DNA of 64,000 nucleotides. It comes from Anaeramoeba flamelloides. Its lineage: Eukaryota; Metamonada; Anaeramoebidae. The notes beneath the pieces are model-generated. The model had not been told where the DNA came from. It did no database searches and saw nothing but the letters and a program-made list of their open reading frames with translations. This document shows positions 1-11,165 of the stretch, in pieces; the stretch's first letter is position 1; each line of letters starts with the position of its first letter. The stretch is taken from positions 4,297,501-4,361,500 of the forward strand of contig JANTQA010000063.1 in NCBI GenBank assembly GCA_027625915.1, in the 5' to 3' direction. Position numbers and translations under genes: made by a program.

Positions 1-90
1 AAAAATTGTTAATACATTTCTGATTTCTTTTTCTTTCCGGATTTTTTTTTTTTTTTGTTACTTTATTCTTTTTTTCATAAAATTAAAAAG

Positions 91-747
91 GCGCCAGAGA
101 TGATGAATTTAGCATGGTTAAAACCACAATTAAAGCATAGAGCACAAAATCTAATTGCATTGAACAAAAGAATTAATAGCATTCCAATGTGGACTGCAAC
201 AATGATCTTAAAAGCACCTTTATTAAAAAATCGGACTAAAATGGTTAGTAGAATGATTTCTATAGCATTTCATTTAAGAAAATTAAACAATTTTTCCAGT
301 TGCTTTGCAATTATTAAAGGATTATCACTAGCACCCATCAAAAGACTAAAATTCACTTATGAATCGATCTCGAAAAAGACTCTTGATACATTTAATTCCC
401 TGACTTCTGAATTAAATGAATTAAATACGTTGAAAAAATATAGAGATTTATTAGTGAAAATAAATCCGCCATGTATACAGTATCTCCAATTATATTTATC
501 TTCACTCAAAAAAATTGAGAAGAATCATGATGATTATTTTAATTCATTAATCAATTTTAAAAAAAGAAGATTAATTTATGATGTTGTGAATTCATTCCAA
601 CGCTTTCAAAAAGCAGAATACAATTTTTTATCTGTTTACCAAATTGAATCCAGAATTAAAACATTCCCCTCTCTTGAGGAAACCATACTTATACAAAAAT
701 CATTGAAATGTGAACCACGTAGAGTTAAAAGAGAAGAAATTAAATAA
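91..747 (+). CDS. RasGEF (CDC25-type) domain protein, 3' end only
   Basis: This is the last exon of a Ras-family guanine nucleotide exchange factor; the rest of the gene lies left of the window. The domain opens GTP-loaded switches by ejecting GDP from Ras-like GTPases at membranes. The family signature is clear: AP near the exon start, a WTATMIL segment, then a helix with RMISIAFHLRKLNNF, the sub-motif in which the NNF is nearly invariant, followed by AIIKGL and a KKYRDLL segment. The exon probably begins at 91, directly after the acceptor ATTAAAAAG, in phase 0; no upstream start codon is credible. The frame ends at TAA (745-747) shortly after the domain, so the domain is C-terminal as in most RasGEFs. 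Upstream domains and target GTPase cannot be told from this piece. Family identification is firm; the exact acceptor is inferred. Confidence 0.85.
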   Translation, partial: APEMMNLAWLKPQLKHRAQNLIALNKRINSIPMWTATMILKAPLLKNRTKMVSRMISIAFHLRKLNNFSSCFAIIKGLSLAPIKRLKFTYESISKKTLDTFNSLTSELNELNTLKKYRDLLVKINPPCIQYLQLYLSSLKKIEKNHDDYFNSLINFKKRRLIYDVVNSFQRFQKAEYNFLSVYQIESRIKTFPSLEETILIQKSLKCEPRRVKREEIK

Positions 748-3601
748 TCCTCGATGATTTTAATGTACTTAATTACATTTTTCATTTCCTTTTTTTTTTT
801 AGTTAATATTTTTTTATAAAAGTTTTTTCATAAAACTTTTTTACAGATTTATTATTATTCCTTATATCTTTATTGAATTAAAAAAAAGAGAGAATAATAA
901 TAATAATAATAAAAGAATATGTTAAAATTAGAAAATTTACAATATGTTTTGCGTGACAAATCCTACATTTTCTGTTTTTTTTTTTTTTTTTTTTTCATAT
1001 ATAAATATTTTTTCAAGGAATAATAATTTAAATTAAGTATCTGAATTTTAAATTGATATTTTCAAATTTACCTCTTTTGTCTTTCTTTGCAAATTATCCA
1101 TATTTTTAAATATGAATTACAATGTTTACAATCTTAATTTTCTTTTTCAAATTTCTACAATTTCGATTGATTTCTATGAATTCTGTCTTTCTAAAAATAT
1201 CTCTTTTAAAAAATCACAATTTTTTTTTAAAAAAAATTAATATCTAGTAATAAAAAGAAGCATCAAAAAAAGTTATTTCTATAAAAGAAAAATATTGAAT
1301 TCTTGGTTTTCAAAAAGTTTATTTTTTTTTTTTTTTATATTTTTCCTCCAATTAAATAATTATAGTTTCAGTGACTTTTATAATCAATCAATGATAATTT
1401 TTTTAAACTTTGAGAAATATTTAATACTTTTTTTTTCTTATTCAAATCTTGATTTTACTTTTGAAATCAAAGACCACTTTATATATTATAGCATTTTAAA
1501 TTTATTGTTGGATGAGAGGAGTTGAATACACTTTGGATATCCTAAAACCAAAATTTCTGGATTACAACTAATTTTTACAAGTAAAATATTTGACCAAACA
1601 TAGATCAAATCATAAAGGCAATAATAACCAAACTGTAAATAAGAACTATACAGATAATGTTACATACTTTTGGAGTTGTATTTTAAGAATAAATATTTAT
1701 TTTAGAACCTTTAAAAAATTTAAACTTGTTTTTTTTTGTTCTTTAGTTTCCAAAATCTTATTTTCCTTCTGGTATTTAAATTTTAGATCGGAATAATTTT
1801 CTTTTCTTTTCCATTTCCTTTTTAAAATAGAGCTACAAATTACAACTTACTTCATTAAAAACTGTATTTATTAAAGAAAAAATTTTGGAAAATGAAGTGA
1901 AAATTGGTTTCATTAAAGAATTTTAAAACCAGTATTAACCCAACCCAAGTACCAACTAGTCTAATATAAAATAAATGTTGATTTGATTCTTTTTTTTTTT
2001 TATAAACCAATCAGTTCAGTTTGGTAAAAATATAATTAGTTTGTTTAAGATCTTTCCAGGCCAATTTATTTTGCTTCTGGCCTAATTAAAATAAATTTAT
2101 GAAATCTTATAAAGAATTTTTTTTAACTTTTGCATCCCCTAAACACTTGTTTATTTAAAATTCTCTCATTTACAATAATTTCAAATACAAAAGAAAACAC
2201 AAACGAGGAACCACACAAACAACTTACAAAAGGAAAATGTGAAAAAGTAAAAAGTATAAATAAACTTTCTAAACACTAAACAAATTACACTTCACATTTA
2301 TACTCAAATGTGAAAAATTAGCTTCGAAGTAAAATACAAAATTAAAATTACTTATATTTGTTATTGATATTAATATTGAAGAGAGGCCATCCAATAAAAA
2401 TTTCCTCTGTTTTCCGTTAGGTTTTTTTTAATTTCAGAAATAAACCGAAAATTAAATCAATTTTCAGTTTATTTCTCAAATTAAATAAATTTTCCGTTTA
2501 GTTCTCAAATTAAAAAAAAAATTTCATTAGTTTTTCCCGAATTCAAAAGAATTGAGTAAAATCTTTGATTTTACTCTATTCTTTTGAATTCTGGAAAAGC
2601 TAGGGCACTTGATGGCACTCTACAGCACTTCCTGAATCACTTAATCTACATAAACTTTTTTATTCTTTCTATAAAGTAGGCGAGATTATGGCCAATGAGA
2701 AAGATTTTGTTTTAAAAAATGAAAATAAAAAAAATTTATTTTTGAACAAAGACAAGAAAAAGGAGAAAGAAAAAACTTTATATAAATTTTATTGTTCAAA
2801 TTAATTAAATTGAAAACTGTTATTTTCAAATTTTTTTAAATTAAAAAAAATAGATATAAAAATAATATTGTTTTTAAAAAAAAAGAATTGCTATAGATCA
2901 ATGAATTTTTAATAAAGATTTCTTTTATATATTTTTTTAATAATATCTGCCCTCAGAAAATGATATCTTTTTAAAAAAGTTCCGCTACCCAATGCTGTTC
3001 TTTCGGCTTGGCATACTTTAAAGAGATATAAAGATATAATAATAAATCATATAACAAAAAATTAAAATTAATATCATAAGAAAAAAATTATAGATATATA
3101 ATCCTCGAAATCACATCATTGCCTTATAAATTTTTATTTATTTTCATTGAGTTAATTATAGAAACAATAATTAATTAATTGATTATTATTTTTTTTTTTT
3201 CAAGTTTGATTTCAAAATGTAATAAAAACTGAAAAAGTCTTTTTTTTTAGAAATATTTTTATTATTAAACGAGTGGAATTTTATTCTTTTTTTACAAATT
3301 GAAAAAAACTTTAAAATATATGAATCAAAAAAAAAAAGAATAACAATTTTTTTTCTCTTTTTTTCTTGTTTGTTAAATTTATTTTTTTGACGGTTCATTT
3401 ATAAATTTAGTTTTGATATCGTTTCCCAATTTATTAAATTAAATAATATATAAGTACAATCATCTGAAAGTATTACTAACAAAATATTTCTTCAAAAATA
3501 AAATTGGAAATAAAAAGAATATTAACATAATAAAGATTTAAAGTATTTTGGTATGTTAAAAATATGAAAAAAAAAAACAAAAAAAAAGTCAAATAACAAA
3601 C
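748..3601. other. Gene-free DNA between RasGEF and Rap-GAP
   Basis: A+T-rich spacer between the convergent RasGEF and Rap-GAP genes. It contains homopolymer runs, an inverted-repeat element near 2385-2640 (listed separately) and a stretch near 1830-1910 that resembles 17560-17715. Short open frames at 1295-1525, 1590-1796 and 3186-3398 are F/K/N-rich, have no recognisable motif and look like chance. The last Rap-GAP exon(s) should lie in the right part of this stretch but I could not place them. Confidence 0.6.
2385..2640. repeat. Inverted-repeat (MITE-like) element, family with GGCACTTGA end
   Basis: The stretch has a near-perfect hairpin at about 2540-2593 (AATTCAAAAGAATTGAGTAA against its reverse complement) and ends with CTAGGGCACTTGATGGCACT. 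The same terminal motif closes the element at 52680-52990, and the same hairpin recurs at 9353-9405. It has no coding capacity. It is probably a non-autonomous DNA element or a decayed copy; borders are approximate. Confidence 0.5.
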
Positions 3602-6600
3602 TTTTGGTTAAAAGAAATTCACGAAGTTGGTCTTTTTCAAAAATAGGGGGTGTTGGTAATAAAGGCAAAAAATCAGGTACACATTTTCTTTTTGTCACCT
3701 CGACACTTTAAAGATATAAAAGAAAGGTAAAATGTACAAAATTGATGATTGGAAAAATTAATAATGTTTTTAAATAAAGGATGTTTGAAAAAAGTTAAAA
3801 TTTTCCAAAATGAAAATTATTATAGAATATGATAAATGAAGATTTATATAGATAGAAAGAAAGATGTATAATTTACCGATATTTTATTTTCCCCCATACT
3901 TGAATGACTCTAACAACAATAATTACATGAATAAATTTTGTTACAAAACTATCTGGGTCAAATTTAACATTTCCATCTAAAAAAACTACCATAACAGAAT
4001 TATTTCCTATATGCCTTTTTCGAATAATTTGCTGTTTATCTAGAGGATCAAAAGGTATTAAAGTTGATACATGGAACATTATTTCAGAATTATTCCATTG
4101 GGTATAGAGTGATTTTTCACCACAGCTGCCGTATTTTATATCCAATCCACCAGAAAACCCACCAAAACCCAATAAATCCTCCTTACTACCCAAAATTGAC
4201 AAAAAATCTTCAAACCGTTGACTGTGCCCTTTATTCCATAAATATTGCTTTTCAGACAATTGCCCTTCTTTTACATATACAATACCTATTTTATATTTAT
4301 CACGATTCTATTAATTATTTTTACAAAATATTAGAAATATTTATTTAATTATAATAAAAAATGTTTATCAGTATATTTATAGGTACTTCGTTTTGTTTTT
4401 TGAATTTTAATAGTAAAAATAATTTTATTTATTTTTTTTTTCACACTACAGAGATTTTTTAGATAAATCCCCACTCTCTGCATCCCAAACGCTATTTTGA
4501 ATTTAGAAATACTGTTGAATCAAGTAGGAGGAGATGAACAATTCCCCCAAGAATTGTGTTCTATCCCACTTGATTCATGAATTTAAATATGTTTTTGTTT
4601 CAATTCTTATTTATGGCTTAAATATCAAAAATTGATATTGCTGAGATGGCATCTCATAAAAATTAGATGTTTTTTTCTTTTCTTTTCTTTTATTCTTTTT
4701 ATTTTTTTTATGTAGAAATAATCTAATTCCCAATTTCCATGTTCAATTTCAAAATAGATTTAATACATACAATTAAATTTTGTAACAATCTCATTATTAC
4801 CTCTTGTTTTTTTCTTTTAACCTTTTTAATTGTGTTATTGCAATTTCGTTCGTTAGAAACTAGTATTAAAAAGTGTATTTTTTAATTAAAAAAAAAATGA
4901 TTGTGTTAAATAGGAACTTAATATTTTCATTGAAATCGGAATTTAAATGAGATCAAGAATTATTAGAGATATAAACAATGAATGTTTTTTTTTTTTTTTT
5001 ATCTCTCTTTTTTGATCATGTTTGATAAAGTATTTATGGCTTTCTTTGATTGTATTAATATTTTATGATTAACAAAAAAAAAAAAAAAAATGATTCATAA
5101 AGTTTTAGATTTATCATAATTTATACATTTTGAGCACCCTTTCTCTGAAACCACTAACAACCAATATTTAACTATAAGTTTTTCATCTTCTAAATAAAAA
5201 GTTGATGTTGTAATATTTATGTAAAATTAAAAAAAAAAAAAAAAATGAAAGGTGAAAGAGATCAAATCACAACAAAATGGGCATATTATACAAAGCATTT
5301 TTGAAATCTTGAAATTTATTATCAATTTCAAAGAAGTCATTTTATTTAATTTCTCCTTAATTTTATTCAAACGCCTTGAAATCTTACTTTATACAATTAA
5401 GGGATTAACATCTGCCACGGGGGAATTTAAAATTAAAATAAGTTGATATTGAATGTCAATCAGATTAGTGCTTCATGGTCGAAATGTGTTGAAAAAATTC
5501 GATTCGTAAAATAGTAACAAAAGTTTATCTCATCAACTTAATAAGGATCCTTGTGTTAGTAAAAAAATCAAACAATTTTGGAAAAAAATCTAGATTTTGA
5601 CACAAATTTAAAGGTTGAATCTTCAATATTAAAGACTTGAAAGTTGAAAAATACCTTTCTTAAATTTGTGGTGAAATGAATATTAATCACTTAAAATTCT
5701 TTTAGTTGCTAAAAAAATTAAATAATTAAAAAAGAGATTATTTTTATAAATTATTTTCACATATTAGAAATTTATTTAAAATAAAACTTAACTTGGCATA
5801 GAAAGGAAACTAAAATTAATTGATCTTTTATTTTTCAAGTTGATGATTATTGACAAAATCTTTGAAATTAAAAAATTGAAAAAATAATTACTTTTGGTGA
5901 TTCTAAAAATGATTCATTTATACTAGAATACTATTATTTGGGTTCTATTTTTTAGATTCAGTAAAGGAATTAAAAAAAAAATTTCTAAAATGAAAATTTT
6001 TAAATGTCATCATTTGTAAAAAAACCTAAACATTTATTGTGTAAATAATATTTGGAATAGATTTTTTAAAGTTACAGAAATTATTTGAGGCATGTCGTAT
6101 TAATACCATATACACTCAATTAAAACATAATCTGATTATTGACATATTTATGGTTGTGTTAATCCTTTAATTATTATTTTTTCTGTCTTAAAATAAACTC
6201 CGAAGGGGTTGAAATACAATACCTTAGCGTCTAAAAATGATTTAAAAGAATGCCAATTAATGGAAATCCAAAAATATTACAATTTTTAGGATTTTTGATG
6301 AAAAAATGTATTGATCCAATAACTTTAATGAATTTTCAAACAAAACAAAAGAAAATTTGAAAGCGAATTTTTTTTTTGATATTACTGGTGTGCCTGGAAC
6401 TATTCAATTTATTTTCAAGTATATTGTTACACATGAAGTAAACTATATGAGGATTTAAAATAATTTTGATCGGCCTTGAAACTAGCAAGTTTGAAATTTT
6501 GATTTTCGAACCTTTTCAAGGTAAATTTCGAATTTGGTACATGTAAATTTTGTACCAAAATTACCTTATTTTTGAAAAAAGAAACTCTAAATTTTAAATT

Positions 6601-8076
6601 TGACCAAGATCTCTGACTCTTCATTCTTTTAAGTCAAACAAATTTGCTGTTATTCATAAAAACGATATCCACAGACCAGAAAATATGAATAGCCCTTAAG
6701 TAAATAGAAAATTTGCAAATTTTTCTGGGTATAAAGGGTGTAATTCCACAATGCTTTGACCCACACTCCAACTTATAGTGTCTTTTTTGAAGATAATCCT
6801 CAGTTCATTTTTAAAAAAGTGTGAAAAAAAGTTATTCGGACAGCCCGTAATACAACCGAAAAACTTCAAAAACCCCATTTTCAGAACATTATGAAAAACT
6901 TTTTTTGTTCATACTTTTTTTAAAAGGACTTGGTTTTGTTCCAACTTTTTGCTCTACAATGACACAAAAATTTTTCAAAACATGAGTTATTGGAGTTGCT
7001 GTGGTGGGTGTCCAGTCCGCTGTTTTTTTTGGTGATTCAAAACAAAACAATTGTTTCATCGAGTTGATAAACCCCAAATAATTTGAAAAAGTTTTTTCCA
7101 CCTTGTTTATGGCACATCGAATTCGGCGTAAAGGCGTTTCATTGAAAAACTTTTTTGGGTTGTTAGTTTGGTGGGTCTAATTCTGATTGAGCCATTGAAA
7201 AAAATGTGCAAATTAATTTAATCTCAAACAATAAATTAGCTTTATCCCAAATAGAATGATTGGCTTGTTCAAATATACTCAAGAGTGGGTGATTTTGGTG
7301 GTAGAAATACAACCAAAAAAACGTTGCCTTGTTCAATAAAAAAAAAAAAAAAATAAAATAAAAAAAAAAAAAAAAAAAAAAAATTGGTGCAATTACAAAA
7401 TATTCGGTAAGGGTTAACAAATCTTTTTCATCTTCAGATTTAGAGCAATAACTAATTTCAGAACCTTTCAATTCTGGATCATAAAGCTGGATTAATTTAT
7501 CATCAGTGTAAGTTTGACAAAAAATTTTTTTCATAAGCCCAACCTTTATTTGTTTTCTTGGTATCGTTTTCATCTCAGAAGATTCAACGGAATGCTTCGC
7601 CATTAAAATTTCAGATTTGTTCTCGTTATCAAGAACGTTAAACACAAAGTATTCGTCATCGTCAGTCCTAACTGAAAGATTAAAACTGTCCTCTTTGGTA
7701 ATGATAATTTGATGGAAAGTGAAAACAAAAAAAAAATTGTATTAAAAGGGAAATTCGTTTGTAAACAGATCCAAAAAAAACAAAGCAATCGTTTCCTAAA
7801 GAGAATAAAAAAGCTGTTTAATTGAGATTTACCTTTCTCGTAAAAATTTTTTCGATACATACACTCGTCTTTCATGCATTTTAAATCAACTTTTTCTCTT
7901 TTAAAATCTTCAATTTCCCAATTGTCCTTTTCAATGATAAGCGTTGAATTGCTGTATTCGTCTGGAACAATTTCAACCCAATCGTCAAGACTTGATTCCC
8001 AGAGTTGATCTAGATCTGAAAGTGAGCATTCATCATCCTCGCTGTCTTGAAATTTTTTCTTGCTTTTAGAACTCAT
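3602..8076 (-). CDS. Rap-GAP domain protein (RAP1GAP-like), multi-exon
   Basis: GTPase-activating protein for Rap-type small GTPases. Four exons can be placed: 8076-7833 (ATG MSSKSKKK), 7692-7397, 4285-3877 and 3705-3602; all lie on the minus strand. Exons 1 and 2 join cleanly (donor GTAAAT, 140-nt intron) and give KCMKDECMYRKNFYEKE followed by EYFVFNVL, which follows the region of animal RAP1GAP just before its catalytic domain. Exons at 4285 and 3705 hold the GAP core: FLSILG, a GGLD motif, EIMFHVSTLIPFDP, RKRHIGN and then VPDFLPLLPTP and REFLLTK; they join with R split across the intron. The His and the Asn-thumb Asn of RKRHIGN are kept, while the usual following Asp is Asn. At least one exon between 7397 and 4285 and the C-terminal exon(s) beyond 3602 were not found, so treating the two halves as one gene rests on homology and order. 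Confidence 0.7.
4515..4590. repeat. Long hairpin, about 70 nt
   Basis: Outer arms TGAATCAAGT and ACTTGATTCA are perfect complements. Inside them ACAATTC and GAATTGT form a second perfect stem around a short CCCCAA loop, and the intervening purine-rich and pyrimidine-rich strands pair imperfectly. It could be a short MITE relic or a structured intronic RNA; nothing shows which. Confidence 0.4.
5695..6100. repeat. Dispersed repeat C, copy 1
   Basis: Diverged direct repeat of 44745-45135. Shared blocks include TTATTT-CACATA near the start, TTACTTTTG, and GGGTTCTATTTTTTAGATT followed by an A-run and TTCTAAAA. No open frame or terminal repeats are seen. It could be part of a larger transposon family, since copy 2 directly abuts another repeat. 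Confidence 0.5.
6720..6860. repeat. Dispersed repeat F, copy 1
   Basis: Shares AGGGTRTAATT-CACAA, CTTTGRCCCACAC and AGTG-CTTTTTT blocks in the same order with about 43855-43990. Both copies lie inside introns, of the Rap-GAP and SIN3 genes. Family and borders are unknown. Confidence 0.4.
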
Positions 8077-8827
8077 TCGAACAATAAAGATTGTTAAGTT
8101 TGGAAAAAATGACATTTCTAACAGTATTTTTTGTTTTATTATTGAGTTTTTGAAAGGAAATTGATTATTTTGATCAGGTTTAATATTGGTTTTTAATTCA
8201 TTCACTTTACGGTAATTATTAATTAGGAATTTTTGTGGGAATTTTTGGTTATTGGTTTTTGGATAATAAATGGAAAAAAATTTAGCTTTGTTTTCATTTT
8301 TCTTTCCCAAATAGAGATATTTCCAGTAATAGTTTGGTATTTATATACTATATTTGTTTGTACAGTTCTTTTTTGTTGTATAAATTGGGAACTTCTAATT
8401 AGAAACCAAATGAAAGAATTTTGAAGAATGAAAACAAAGTAAAAATTTTATCCCATTTATGATTAAAATTAACTTTGGAATAATTATTTCTGAAAGTTTC
8501 TTCTGAGAAAGTATACAAGTAATTCTTATGATACTTAAGATGAGAAGGGTCATTTTAAGAGAAATTTCTGGTTTTTTTTAAAAAGGAATTGGTGAGTTAT
8601 TCAATTTACAAAACATTTTAATTGAAAAAGTGGGAGTTGAGAATTAAAACTTTATTGAGAAGGGAATTTTTCAAATTTAAATTTTTAGTAAAATTAAGAA
8701 CACACCATTTGAATGTATATTTTAATTGTAACCAAAAAATGTGGTGGGATAGTTTTAGATGTATGAATAATTTTTTTCCAAAATCGTTAAAGTAGTTTTT
8801 TTTATAAAAAAAAATTGTAATTTTTTA
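8077..8827. promoter_or_regulatory. Divergent intergenic region
   Basis: About 750 bases between the start of the Rap-GAP gene (-) and the first proposed exon of a small gene (+). It should contain the promoters of both genes. I see no clear TATA box or other defined element in this A+T-rich DNA. The frame at 8233-8424 is hydrophobic but has no support. Confidence 0.35.
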
Positions 8828-10329
8828 ATGAATGGTGATACTTTTCGGGTATACTTCCAAAGAACCAAGAAACTTGGCCATTTATTTGATGTTTTATTTT
8901 AACAAATTCCATTTAATAATCGATTCTTGATGTTTGGGTTTGGTTGATTTTGAAAAATTTATTTTCAATTTTCTCTTGACGTTGTTATCCAAACCATCTT
9001 TCCTTTCTTTTTTAAATATAGCAGAATCTTACTAAAGACACCAAATATGTTGTTGATTTTCTGGCAATTGGGGCATATACGTAAGTATCATTATAAATGA
9101 AAAAATCACAATTTTATCATGGCTGCCCATCCTACGAAAAAATCGAAAAATTTACATTAAAGACCTAGAAATAATAAAAAAATAATAAAAATAATAAAAA
9201 TAATCAGAGTATATCTTTGATATTATTCAAAATAAAAATTCATTATTTATTTTATCATCAGTCAATGATAAACAAAATTATAATTCTTTATTGAAATTTC
9301 TAAATAAAAATTTAGTAATTTGGGGTGTTCCTTAGAGTACCTCGGTTTTCCAAAATTCAAAAGAATTGAATAAAATATTTGATTTTTCTCTATCCTTTTG
9401 AATACTAGAATTAAAAAAAACCTAAAGACAGTTTTCTTGGAGTTTTCTGGTTATCTTTATAATATATTGATTTTCCAAATAAATAGATAACTCAAGAGAA
9501 CCTAGAGGTGGCGTGAGTAATATACTTCCCTTCCTTAAAACTTCAAAAAAAAAAAAAAAAAGTAGTTTTTTTTATTTTGTATATGTTTAAGAAAGTAAGT
9601 TCATTTTACCCTTTTTGAAAAATTTAAATTGTGTAAAAATTACTAAAAAATCATTTTTTGAGGACCCACCAGATATTGAAACTGAAAAATATAAATACGA
9701 TTTGCTACTCAGTTTATGAAAAGAAAGCGAACCCAAAGTAATTCAGAGTTGAATCTTTAATTTTTCAATTTTTGAACATTTTTTTTGATTCAATTTTTGG
9801 TTTAATTAAATATTGGTTTTGGATGTAGAAATGTGTTTATACGAATGAGTGAAATTAATCAAACTAGTAAACCAAAAAAATATACCCGAAAAGGTGTGTA
9901 TTTGAAACAAATATGTTCTTATAGAAGACCAAACAAGAAAGATCACCTTTCCTCACAAATTTGTTAAAATCAAGTATAAAGAAAAAAATTGACCAAAATA
10001 GCCTATTTTCAAAGATTTGTTTTCTTTATCTTCTTTGTTTGATAAACACAAACAATTTATCACCTTGAGTTTCTTGTCCCATTACTTTTTATTATTATTT
10101 TACCAAAACAATTTTTTTACAAATTTGTTCACAAAATTCTATTTTCAAATATTTTTATCAAACCAAAACCAAAACAAAGAATACTATAACAAAAATTAAA
10201 ATAAAAAGTTTAAATTCTCGAAATCAAAAAACAGTTACAAAAGATTCAACCCAAACTATTGAAAAATTCAAGAAAAAATTTCAATTGGATTCAGAATTAT
10301 TTTTAGATACGAATTTAAATGGATATTAA
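8828..10329 (+). CDS. Small multi-exon gene of unknown function
   Basis: Not recognised. Four short open blocks lie between canonical splice sites and their phases fit: 9022-9080 (acceptor TATAG, donor GTAAGT), 9829-9893 (acceptor TGTAG, donor GTGTGT), 9925-9973 (acceptor TATAG, donor GTATAA) and 10209-10329 (acceptor AAAAAG, ending TAA). A possible first exon 8828-8848 (ATG, donor GTATAC) joins the first block in phase 0. The result would be about 105 residues: a hydrophobic start with YVVDFLAIGAY, a basic middle (KPKKYTRK, FPHKFVKI) and a charged end (TIEKFKKKFQLDSELF). Three successive phase matches without stops and balanced codon content argue against chance, but each exon is short and no homolog comes to mind. 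A hydrophobic open frame at 10017-10199 falls in the last intron. Confidence 0.45.
9168..9204. repeat. AATAATAAA simple repeat
   Basis: Short tandem array of A/T trinucleotides in the second proposed intron of the small gene; simple-sequence expansion. Confidence 0.7.
9310..9530. repeat. Inverted-repeat (MITE-like) element, decayed copy
   Basis: Carries the same AATTCAAAAGAATTGAATAA hairpin (about 9353-9405) as the element at 2385-2640, and a TTGATTTTCCAAATAAATAG block also found, inverted, in the element at 52680-52990. It lies in an intron of the small gene. Borders are approximate and there is no coding capacity. Confidence 0.45.
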
Positions 10330-11165
10330 ATAATTATAAAATCATGAAAATTTTTTCAATAAATCTTGACAGAATTGGAATTCAGAAAATATCCTATTTT
10401 CTGGCATCAAACTATTATTGAATAAATTAAATGAAAATAGGATTTTTAATCAATTTTGAGAAATTTTAGAAATAAAAAGTAATTTGTTTCTCAAAAGTTT
10501 TCCAAATAAAATTATTTTCAAAGAAGAATTAAAAATAAAACCAAATTAAGAAGAAATAATTGTATCAAATGTTATACATAAGATCAAGAAATAAATGATT
10601 TTTATTTTAATTTTTTCGTTCAATTTTTTCATTTTTTTTGATTTGCGTTTTTTAGTTGGTATGAAAATATTTTATGGGAGGAGATATATTCTACTCCTCG
10701 TATTTATTAAAATATCAAGGTGTTTGGTTAAAGAAATATTTTTCAAAACTTAATTTCACATAAATTAATGGGAATCACAATTTGAAAAATGTACAAAGCC
10801 TCTTGATGATTTTTTGATTTTTGGTTTTCTTTATTAAAAAAGATATCATTTTATAAATTCTACTGTGATTCAAAAAAAAAAAAAAAAAGAAGTGACCAAA
10901 ATCAATATACAATCAAATAGTCGATACTTCAAGAGCAAATGTGGATTCTGAATAATTTCACACTGCTTTATTATAAAGACTAATTTTTTCCATTTAAAAT
11001 AAAAATATAAGAAAATAAATCAAATGGTTTTAAAAAATAACTTTTATAAATTTATTTATTTACTATTAAAAAATTAATAAAACGAAGGAACAGGTATTTA
11101 GGAAAAACAATGAACAAACAGGCAAAACATACAGGTGGAAGGATGTATATTTTGATGTAGATGTA
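10330..11165. other. Gene-free spacer between convergent genes
   Basis: A+T-rich DNA between the end of the small gene (+) and the end of VPS41 (-). I see nothing beyond homopolymer runs and scattered stops in all frames. Confidence 0.6.

Larger units (their letters stand above)
4286..7396. other. Interior of the Rap-GAP gene, exon(s) not located
   Basis: This 3.1-kb stretch separates the two recognisable halves of the Rap-GAP gene. It contains a hairpin at about 4515-4590, a dispersed repeat at 5695-6100 and another at 6720-6860. The frames at 5252-5446 (+), 6427-6624, 6696-6878, 6889-7101 and 7163-7390 (-) have no family resemblance. One or more short exons of roughly 60-80 codons are expected here from the family alignment but I could not identify them. 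Confidence 0.4.

Noticed and set aside
5252-5446. A 64-codon frame inside the Rap-GAP gene, and the antisense block NSPVADVNPLI near 5390-5430
   Set aside because: I considered the antisense block as the missing Rap-GAP exon, but it does not fit the family alignment and has no convincing splice sites.
7163-7390. Continuation of Rap-GAP exon 2 through the T-run to 7163
   Set aside because: The extension is poly-Phe followed by unrelated sequence; a GTAATT donor at 7396 is a better exon end.
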